A model generated the notes under the pieces. It had not been told where the DNA came from. It searched no databases and was given only the letters and a program-made list of their open reading frames with translations. A stretch of 57,518 nucleotides of DNA from the NCBI GenBank assembly GCA_017429205.1, contig JAFRPH010000019.1, positions 1 to 57,518 on the forward strand. The letters are read 5' to 3'. The stretch is from Bacteroidales bacterium (lineage in GTDB: Bacteria; Bacteroidota; Bacteroidia; Bacteroidales; UBA932). Position 1 is the first letter of the stretch; each line of letters opens with the position of its first letter. Shown piece by piece: positions 51,141 through 57,518 of this stretch. A program made the translations under genes and the position numbers.

Positions 51141-51838
51141 AACGCTTAGTTTTTGTCCTTTTAGCCCTTGCTGCCGGTATTCCCGCCGCCGCGCAGGGCG
51201 TCCGCAAGACCGCGGACGAGTTCAACAAGATGTCCGGCAGCGACACGTCGCTGGTTGAACTGCACGGTGTGGTGAGCCGGCTGAGAAGCAATCCGCGCGG
51301 CGTCTTCTGGCTGAAGGACGAAACGGGAGAGGCCTACATTTACGGCCTCGTGGACGGTCGGCCGGGATCGGACGTGAGCTTCGTGCAGATGCAGGTCGTC
51401 GTCGGCGACACCTTGACGGTCGTCGGCCGCCGTACGGTGTATAACGGCACGACGATTGAGATGGCCGGCGGGCACCTCGTCCGCAAGGCGAACGGCCCCC
51501 GGCACGCGGAAGAATGGGCCCGGGCGCAGGCGCCGGACCAGTGGCCCACCTTCAAGGGAAAAGGCACTGACGCCTTCTCCGCCTGGGTCACGGCCCATCT
51601 GAAGTACCCGAAGGACGCCAAGGCCGCCCACATCGACGGTCCGGTCCGGGTCAAGTTCGTGATCGGCACGAACGGCGGCGTGCAGGAAGTGGAGGTGGAG
51701 AAGGGCGTGTTCCCGTCCCTGGACGCCGAAGCCGTGCGTGTCGTCAAGAGCTCCCCGAAGTGGAAACCCGGCATCAAGGACGGCAAGCCCGTCCGCGTCA
51801 CCTACACCCTTCCCGTCATCTTCATCCTTCCGGATTAG
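51137..51838 (+). CDS. Secreted OB-fold plus TonB C-terminal-domain protein
   Basis: This 233-residue protein has a signal peptide (MKRLVFVLLALAAGIPAAAQ). An OB-fold-like domain follows (VELHGVVSRLRSNPRGVFWLKDETGEAYIYGLVDG ... VGDTLTVVGRRTVYNG), then a TonB C-terminal domain (AFSAWVTAHLKYPKDAKAA ... GPVRVKFVIGTNGGVQEVEV ... SLDAEAVRVVKSSPKWKPG). It has no membrane anchor besides the signal peptide, so it cannot act as a classic TonB energy transducer. Its start codon overlaps the stop of the YfhO-like gene (ATGA). Function unknown; binding a receptor or peptidoglycan in the periplasm is a guess. Confidence 0.8.
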   Translation: MKRLVFVLLALAAGIPAAAQGVRKTADEFNKMSGSDTSLVELHGVVSRLRSNPRGVFWLKDETGEAYIYGLVDGRPGSDVSFVQMQVVVGDTLTVVGRRTVYNGTTIEMAGGHLVRKANGPRHAEEWARAQAPDQWPTFKGKGTDAFSAWVTAHLKYPKDAKAAHIDGPVRVKFVIGTNGGVQEVEVEKGVFPSLDAEAVRVVKSSPKWKPGIKDGKPVRVTYTLPVIFILPD

Positions 51839-51875
51839 CGTCCCACCCAACAGGTTGCTCTCCAACGTGTTACGA

Positions 51876-51909
51876 AAAACTCCCTGGTACATTTGCACCA
51901 GGGAGTTTT
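51876..51909. terminator. Bidirectional intrinsic terminator
   Basis: AAAACTCCCTGG (51876-51887) and CCAGGGAGTTTT (51898-51909) are perfect 12-bp arms around a 10-base loop, giving T-runs on both strands. It lies between the convergent OB/TonB_C gene and the zinc protease gene and serves both. Confidence 0.92.
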
Positions 51910-51946
51910 CTGTAAATGGCTGAAAGCCAGGTAGATGGGCGGGACG

Positions 51947-54385
51947 CTATTTCAGCGCCTTCTCGATCATCTGGGAGAGTTCGGTCCAGTGGGCCTGGGT
52001 GGCGGCGTCGGAGGACTTTGCCTTGGCGGCCTTCTTCTGGATTTCGGTGACCTTGCCGAGGAGGAGGGTGCGGGCGTCGGTGCCTTCCGCTAGGCGGCTC
52101 GCGATGACCTCCAGGGCGGAAGAGACGTAGGTGCGCTGGAGATAGCGGCGCCAGCTGTCGGTCGCGCGGCCCTTGTAGAGCTCCTCGAAGATCATGCCTG
52201 TGAAGTCGTCCAGGAACTCCTCGGGGGCGTAGTTGCCGGAACCGTACTCCGCGAACTGGCCCATGCGCTCGAGCTTCTGGACGTTCAGCAGGCCGGAGAT
52301 GGCGGTCTTCGCGTACGGGGTGATCTGGGTGTCCGGGCGGTCGGTGATCTCGAAGATGTAGGGGACGTCCACGAGCCAGATGGGCTTGCGGAACAGGTTG
52401 TCATTCAGCCAGTTCAGGGCCCGCTTCTGACGGTCCTTCGGGACGGGGGCGTACTTGACGGCGTTGGGCTGCTCGATGCTGTGGTTCGTGACGAAGCGGC
52501 CGCCGATGTTGGCCGCCACGTGGCCCACGTAGCGGTTGTACTGGCCCAGGAGAGCCTTGTACATCCGGGAGACGTTGTCGAACTGGTCGGCTTCCTCCGC
52601 GTTCCACTCCGGCAGCTGGCCGATGATGCGCTTGAGGTTCTTGATGCCGTAGTCGCTGGCCGCGACGGCGTCGTCGCTGAGGTCCTCGCGCTGGGCGCGC
52701 GGGTCGGAGTCGGAGCCTTCGCCGCCGAACCAGAGTTCGGGCTGGGCTGCGAGCCGGTCGATGATGACCTTGTTCCAGTACAGGTGGTCTTCCTTCGCGG
52801 TCTTGAAGGGCGTGGGCTTGTAGCCGTATTCGATGGCCCACTTGTCATAGGTGTTGATGCGCGGATACAGGCCGTCCTTGCCGATGCCGTCCTCCGGCTG
52901 CGCCACGTAGTTGAAGCGGGCGTAGTCCATGATGGACACGGTGTGGCCGTGCTTTTCCACCCACTCCTTGTCGCGGAGCTTCTCCACCGGAGTCTGGCTG
53001 CTGGAGCCCATGTTGTGGCGCAGGCCCAGGGTGTGGCCCACCTCGTGGGAGGAGACGAAGCGGATGAGGTCGCCCATCAGCTCGTCGTCATATTTCATCT
53101 TGCGGGCGCGCGGATCCACGGCGCCCACCTGCACCTGGTACCAGTCGTGCACGAGCGTCATCACATTGTGATACCAGCCGATGTGGCTTTCGAGGATTTC
53201 GCCGGAGCGCGGGTCGTGGACATTGGGTCCATAGGCGTTCGCCGTGGAGGAGGCGAGGTAGCGGATCACGGAGAACCGGGCATCCTCCAGGCTCATGTCG
53301 GGGTTGTCCTCGGGCCATTCCTCGGCGTGGATGGCATTCTTCCAGCCGGCCTGCTCGAAGGCCTTCTGCCAGTCGTTCACGCCGGCGATCAGGTACGGAC
53401 GCCACTGCTTCGGGGTGGCCGGGTCGATGTAATAGACAATCGGCTTGATCGGCTCCACGAGCTCGCCCCGCTTCTGCTTCTCCACGTCCTCCGGACGGGC
53501 TTCCAGGCGCCAGCGGGTGATGAAGCGGATGCGCTCCACTTCCTGCTGCTCGTCGGTGAACTCCGTGTAGCCGTCGGCGAAGTAACCGACGCGGGCGTCG
53601 AACCAGCGCGGCTGCATGGGCTTTTCGGGCAGGAGGATCATCGAGGTGTTGAGCACGAGCGTCACGACGCCGGCCTGGGTGCCGGCCGACAGCGTGTTGG
53701 CCCGGGCGGCCGGACCGTTCGCGGTGGGCGTGGGCGCGTTATAGGTGAAGGTCTTGGTGGTCGTCACCTCGGTGTTGATAGGGTAGGTGCGGATGCTCTG
53801 GATGAAGGAGGCGTCGCCCTTGATGCCACCCAGGTTGTAGGACCGCTTGGTGGCCGGGGTCAGCGAGAAGGGCTGGTTGTCGCCCTCGAACAGGGAGGTC
53901 ACCTTCACGCGGGTGCAGCCGGCGGAAGCCGTCTTCTCGGGCTTCAGCGAGGCCACGATCGGGTTCTCCGAGCTGGCCTTCACGGCGAGGTCGATCTCGT
54001 CGCCTTCTTCGGAGTGGATGACGTTCGGGTCGATGCGCAGGAGGAGGTTGCCGTTGGGGGCTTTCTCCCAGTAGATCATGCGGTTGGCGATCATTTCACC
54101 GCCGTACTCGGAGGCGCCGGGGGTGTGCTTCACGAAACGCGTGACGGCGAGGATGCGGCGGCCGAGGAGGCTGTCCGGAATGTCGAAGTACCAGTCTTTT
54201 TCGTGCTGGGCGACGCCGAACAGGCCGGCGGTCACTTTCAGTTCGGGCGCCGGTTTCTCGGCTTCTTCCTTGTCTTTCTTTTCGGTGTCGGGTTTGGCGC
54301 CCGGGCGGGGGCCGGGACGCTGGGCCAGGGAAGCCGGGGCGAACGCAATCACGAGGGCCACAGCGGCGACGAGGATCTTTTTCAT
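51947..54385 (-). CDS. Secreted zinc-dependent metalloprotease, DUF5117/DUF5118 type
   Basis: This 812-residue protein has a signal peptide ending ASLAQ near residue 22. DUF5118/5117-type beta-rich regions fill residues about 40-380. The metzincin zinc site HEVGHTLGLRHN (HExxHxxGxxH) follows, and a Met-turn-like SIMDYARFNY lies about 45 residues later. The C-terminal half is helical (YGIKNLKRIIGQLPEW ...). This architecture is widespread in Bacteroidota and linked to secreted proteolysis. The ATG at 54385 is chosen because it opens a proper signal peptide. TATCTTCG, one base off the promoter consensus, lies at 54412-54419 on the minus strand. Confidence 0.92.
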   Translation of the reverse strand: MKKILVAAVALVIAFAPASLAQRPGPRPGAKPDTEKKDKEEAEKPAPELKVTAGLFGVAQHEKDWYFDIPDSLLGRRILAVTRFVKHTPGASEYGGEMIANRMIYWEKAPNGNLLLRIDPNVIHSEEGDEIDLAVKASSENPIVASLKPEKTASAGCTRVKVTSLFEGDNQPFSLTPATKRSYNLGGIKGDASFIQSIRTYPINTEVTTTKTFTYNAPTPTANGPAARANTLSAGTQAGVVTLVLNTSMILLPEKPMQPRWFDARVGYFADGYTEFTDEQQEVERIRFITRWRLEARPEDVEKQKRGELVEPIKPIVYYIDPATPKQWRPYLIAGVNDWQKAFEQAGWKNAIHAEEWPEDNPDMSLEDARFSVIRYLASSTANAYGPNVHDPRSGEILESHIGWYHNVMTLVHDWYQVQVGAVDPRARKMKYDDELMGDLIRFVSSHEVGHTLGLRHNMGSSSQTPVEKLRDKEWVEKHGHTVSIMDYARFNYVAQPEDGIGKDGLYPRINTYDKWAIEYGYKPTPFKTAKEDHLYWNKVIIDRLAAQPELWFGGEGSDSDPRAQREDLSDDAVAASDYGIKNLKRIIGQLPEWNAEEADQFDNVSRMYKALLGQYNRYVGHVAANIGGRFVTNHSIEQPNAVKYAPVPKDRQKRALNWLNDNLFRKPIWLVDVPYIFEITDRPDTQITPYAKTAISGLLNVQKLERMGQFAEYGSGNYAPEEFLDDFTGMIFEELYKGRATDSWRRYLQRTYVSSALEVIASRLAEGTDARTLLLGKVTEIQKKAAKAKSSDAATQAHWTELSQMIEKALK

Positions 54386-54473
54386 CGGTATCGGATTGTT
54401 GTTGATTCTTACGAAGATAGTCATTTTTCCCGAAAGACGGCTTCCGCCCGTTTGTTTTCCGAATGAAAATCCG

Positions 54474-54481
54474 TATTTTTG
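54474..54481 (+). promoter_or_regulatory. Minus-7 element TATTTTTG for the GH31 gene
   Basis: Exact TAnnTTTG match 20 bases before the ATG at 54502. Confidence 0.6.
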
Positions 54482-54501
54482 AATGATTATCCCATTGACC
54501 T

Positions 54502-57390
54502 ATGCGTTTTTCCAAGATTCTCCTCCTTGCGACGGCCGTCGCGCTCCTTCCCCTCTCCTGCGGTCCGAAGGATTATTCCGTGAAAGGCAACACCGTGACC
54601 GTGAAGCTCCAGGCGCCGGTCCTTCGACAGGCTCAGGAACCGGCTGGTGAGCTTGTCGAACCACCGGTTCAGGTCCGGCTCCAGGTGCTGGGCGAGAAGC
54701 TCGTCCGCGTTTCCGCGACCCCGGACAAGAAGTTCAACGACCGGAAGAGCCTCGTAGTGCTTCCCGTGAAGGAAAAGACGCCCTTCACCGTGACGGCGGA
54801 AGGCGGCCTGGTGAAGGTGGCGACATCGGCCTTGGCCGTCACCGTGGACCCGGCCACCGGGAAGCTGGACTTTACGGATGCGGAGGGCAAGACGCTCTTG
54901 AGCTCCGGCGAGGGTGGCAAGATGGCTTTCGCGCCCATCGAGGTGGAAGGCAAGAAGGCCTTCTCCACGCAGGTGGTCTTCGACTCTCCCGCCGACGAAG
55001 CATTCTACGGCCTCGGCCAGCAGCAGACGGGCGAGTTCGACCACAAGGGCCTCAATGAGGAACTCTACCAATACAATACCAAGATCAGCATCCCGTTCGT
55101 GGTCTCTTCCAAGGGCTACGGCCTCCTGTTCGACGCCTACTCCTGGAGCCGTTGGGGCAATCCCAACCCCTTCCAGCAGCTGGGCCGGGTGTTCAAGCTC
55201 TATGACAAGGACGGCGTCGAAGGCGCATTGACGGGAACCTACGTCACCCGCCGCCAGACGCTCGTCCAGCGTGAGGAAGCGCTGGAGTACGACAATGAGC
55301 GGCTGATCGGCAACCTGCCCAAGCTGCCGCTCCAGGGCGCCATCGTGACCTACGAAGGCGAGATCGAGGCGCCGGTGGAGGGCGACTACTATTTCTCCCA
55401 GTACTACGCCGGCTTCCAGGCCACGGAAATCGGCGGCGAGGAAATGATGTCCCGCCGCTGGCGTCCGGCCTGGAACCCCAACAGCTTCCGCTATAAGGTC
55501 CATTTCAACGCGGGCGAAAGGAAGCCCGTCAAGGTGACCTGGGAGCCCGACGGCGGCGTTTCCTACTTCAGCCTGAAGGTCGCCGTGCCCCAGAGCGCGG
55601 AGGACCAGGCTCGCCTGAGCTTCTGGTCGGAATTCGAGCCCGAGCTGGATTTCTACTTCATGGCGGGCGACGACTATGACGAAGTCATCAGCGGTTACCG
55701 CACCCTTACGGGCAAGGCCTCCCTGTACCCGAAGTGGTCCTTCGGCTTCTGGCAGAGCCGCGAGCGCTATACCACGCAGGACGAGCTCGTGAGCACGCTC
55801 GCGGAGTTCCGCAAGCGGGAGATTCCGGTCGACAACATCGTCCAGGACTGGCATTACTGGAAGGAGGACCAGTGGGGGAGCCACGAGTTCGAGGCCTCCC
55901 GCTATCCGGATCCGGAAAAGATGCTCGACGACGTCCATGCGATGCACGGCCGCTTCATGATCAGCGTCTGGCCCAAGTTCTACACGAATACGGACCATTA
56001 TAAAGAGCTCAAGGAAGCAGGCTTTGCCTACACGCATGCCGAGGACACCGGCCTCGTGGACTGGCTCAACCACCCGCAGACCTTCTACGATGCCTATGCC
56101 GAAGGCGGCCGCAAGATGTTCTGGCGCCAGATGGACGAGACCCTCTATTCCAAGTATGGCAAGAAGATCGACGCGTGGTGGATGGATGCTTCGGAACCGA
56201 ACCTCCGCGACTGCCTCCCTTGGGACTATTTCAAGTGGCTCCTCACCCCGACGGCCCTCGGTCCGTCCACGGAATACTTCACGGCCTATTCCCTCGTGAA
56301 TGCCGACGCCATCTACACCGGCCAGCGCGAGGTCAATCCCAATACCCGCGTGTTCCTCCTTACCCGCAACGGCTTTGCGGGCCTCCAGCGCTATTCCACG
56401 GCCTCCTGGAGCGGTGACATCGGCACGTCCTGGGAGGATATGCGGATGCAGATGGCCGCGGGCCTCGGCTACTCGATGGCCGGTCTGCCGATGTGGGGCA
56501 TGGACATCGGCGGTTTCTCGGTGATGAGCAAGTTCTACAACCCGGCGAACCTCCCCGAATGGCGGGAGCTCCAGACCCGCTGGCACCAGTTCGGCACGTT
56601 CGTCCCGCTGTTCCGCACCCACGGGCAGGCGCCGGCGCGCGAGCTCTGGAACATCGCCGAGGAAGGCTCGGAAACATACGAGTCCATCCTCTGGTACATG
56701 CGCCTGCGCTACCGCCTGATGCCGTATATCTATTCCCTCGCGGGCGCCGTCCATTTCGATGACTACACAATCATGCGCGGCCTGCCGATGGACTTCCCGG
56801 GCGATCCGGAGGTCCGCGACCTGTCCGACCAGTGGCTCTTCGGCCCGGCCCTGATGCCGTGCCCGGTGTACGAGTACCAGGCCCGCAGCCGCAGTGTCTA
56901 TTTCCCGGCCGGCGGCTGGTATGACTTCTATACGGGCCGGTATATCGATCCGGAATCCCGCCCGCTGAAGGAAAGCGGCGGCTGGGCGGAGGTCGACGCC
57001 CCCTACTCTCGCATGCCGCTCTACGTACGCGCCGGCTCCATCATCCCCTTCGGCCCTGCCATGCAGTGGTCCGACGAGAAGCCCGCGGACGACATTCTCC
57101 TCGCCGTCTATGCCGGCAAGGACGCCTGCTTCAACCTCTACGAGGACGAGAACGTGAACTACAACTACGAGAAGGGCTTCTTCGCCAACATCCCCATCAC
57201 CTGGGACGAAGCCGCCCGCACCCTCACCATCGGCGAGCGCAAAGGCTCCTTCGATGGCATGCTCCAGACCCGCACCTTCCGCGTAGTCGTGGTCGACCCG
57301 GCCACCCCGTGGCCCTACGACCCCGACGCCCCCGGCGTGGCGGTCTCCTATGATGGTAAACCCGTCGAGGTGAAGTTTGACCCGTCCTGA
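54502..57390 (+). CDS. GH31 alpha-xylosidase-like lipoprotein with PA14 insert and in-frame repeat
   Basis: This 962-residue protein has a lipobox LPLSC (Cys20). A beta-sandwich N-domain comes first, then a PA14-like insert (about residues 250-385: PVEGDYYFSQYYAGFQATEIGG), then the GH31 barrel. The nucleophile is Asp562 in WWMDASEPN and the acid/base is Asp639 in WSGDIGTSW. PA14-bearing GH31 lipoproteins act as xyloglucan alpha-xylosidases in Bacteroidota and other Gram-negatives. The segment LRQAQEPAGELVEPP (about residues 41-55) is encoded by the palindromic repeat at 54623-54660. No Sus genes are in view, so it stands alone here. Confidence 0.9.
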   Translation: MRFSKILLLATAVALLPLSCGPKDYSVKGNTVTVKLQAPVLRQAQEPAGELVEPPVQVRLQVLGEKLVRVSATPDKKFNDRKSLVVLPVKEKTPFTVTAEGGLVKVATSALAVTVDPATGKLDFTDAEGKTLLSSGEGGKMAFAPIEVEGKKAFSTQVVFDSPADEAFYGLGQQQTGEFDHKGLNEELYQYNTKISIPFVVSSKGYGLLFDAYSWSRWGNPNPFQQLGRVFKLYDKDGVEGALTGTYVTRRQTLVQREEALEYDNERLIGNLPKLPLQGAIVTYEGEIEAPVEGDYYFSQYYAGFQATEIGGEEMMSRRWRPAWNPNSFRYKVHFNAGERKPVKVTWEPDGGVSYFSLKVAVPQSAEDQARLSFWSEFEPELDFYFMAGDDYDEVISGYRTLTGKASLYPKWSFGFWQSRERYTTQDELVSTLAEFRKREIPVDNIVQDWHYWKEDQWGSHEFEASRYPDPEKMLDDVHAMHGRFMISVWPKFYTNTDHYKELKEAGFAYTHAEDTGLVDWLNHPQTFYDAYAEGGRKMFWRQMDETLYSKYGKKIDAWWMDASEPNLRDCLPWDYFKWLLTPTALGPSTEYFTAYSLVNADAIYTGQREVNPNTRVFLLTRNGFAGLQRYSTASWSGDIGTSWEDMRMQMAAGLGYSMAGLPMWGMDIGGFSVMSKFYNPANLPEWRELQTRWHQFGTFVPLFRTHGQAPARELWNIAEEGSETYESILWYMRLRYRLMPYIYSLAGAVHFDDYTIMRGLPMDFPGDPEVRDLSDQWLFGPALMPCPVYEYQARSRSVYFPAGGWYDFYTGRYIDPESRPLKESGGWAEVDAPYSRMPLYVRAGSIIPFGPAMQWSDEKPADDILLAVYAGKDACFNLYEDENVNYNYEKGFFANIPITWDEAARTLTIGERKGSFDGMLQTRTFRVVVVDPATPWPYDPDAPGVAVSYDGKPVEVKFDPS
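54623..54660. repeat. TTCGACAGGCTCA palindromic repeat inside the GH31 gene
   Basis: TTCGACAGGCTCA (54623-54635) and TGAGCTTGTCGAA (54648-54660) are inverted arms with one mismatch around a 12-base loop. This third repeat family is translated in frame near the N-terminus of the GH31 protein. Confidence 0.85.
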
Positions 57391-57431
57391 TTTTTGTTTA
57401 CAGTTTTTAGTCTGTTTTCTCTTTCACGGTT

Positions 57432-57518
57432 TCAATAAGTTGCAGTTGTCCTGCATCCGCTTGTCAGTTCTGCAATGATCGTGGCCACTTCTTCAGGCTT
57501 ATTCGACTTGTAGTAGTT
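57432..57518 (-). CDS. Possible C-terminal end of an unidentified protein
   Basis: The minus strand from 57518 is open for 28 codons (YYKSNKPEEVATIIAEL ... TTATY) and ends with TGA at 57432. It is cut by the window edge. It is less GC-rich than its surroundings. No family recognised; it may be chance. Confidence 0.3.
   Translation of the reverse strand, partial: NYYKSNKPEEVATIIAELTSGCRTTATY

Overview
The window looks like chromosomal DNA of a GC-rich member of the Bacteroidota, most likely Bacteroidales. Evidence: repeated TAnnTTTG minus-7 promoter elements; a sodium-type NSS transporter pair; BlaI/M56 pairs carrying a TonB C-terminal domain; OstA/LptC/SurA/PpiD outer-membrane biogenesis genes in Bacteroidota-style order; a DUF5117-type zinc protease; and the GTCATTTCGAG...GAGAAATCT palindromic repeat family. 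I see no rRNA, tRNA, CRISPR array or prophage. GC statements here are by eye only.

Layout. 1-4064 (minus strand): end of sdhB, sdhA, an Ntn-type amidohydrolase and ruvB. 4081-4340: an AT-rich gap with seven DnaA-box-like 9-mers; almost all genes to the left run left and the next 25 kb run right, so this is a candidate replication origin. 4326-14870 (plus): mfd, coaX, a beta-barrel protein, a TPR protein, lptC, ppiD and ychF, ending at a strong terminator. 15047-17850: an exonuclease-family gene swollen by in-frame repeats, then a Y1/HUH REP-associated transposase (RAYT) flanked on both sides by palindromic TGTACGCTG...GTGTACA repeats in inverted pairs (a REPtron), then a 13-nt purine-rich tandem repeat. 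17852-23798: BlaI repressor, M56 metallopeptidase/TonB fusion, TPR protein and a large outer-membrane receptor. 23854-29516: secreted nuclease, galK, a zincin/propeller/barrel surface protein and a CpXC protein. 29513-38277 (minus): DUF4412-like protein, OstA-like LPS assembly protein, SurA, a SurA-like lipoprotein and a second zincin/propeller/barrel paralog. 38330-47173: thioredoxin-like lipoprotein, galM (minus), thyA, folA, two tandem NSS transporters, mutS (minus). 47232-57390: glycosyltransferase, YfhO-like membrane protein, OB-fold/TonB_C protein, DUF5117-type zinc protease (minus), and a GH31 alpha-xylosidase with a PA14 insert.

How it works together. Housekeeping genes (succinate/fumarate metabolism, recombination and repair, dTMP and folate synthesis, CoA synthesis) are mixed with two outer-membrane biogenesis clusters and several secreted hydrolases, consistent with a gut- or rumen-type glycan and peptide user. 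The most interesting material is repetitive DNA: a self-contained RAYT with its palindromes, and at least three other palindromic repeat families, several of which sit in frame inside genes (folA, a zincin, the exonuclease-family gene, the GH31 gene) and are translated as extra loops.
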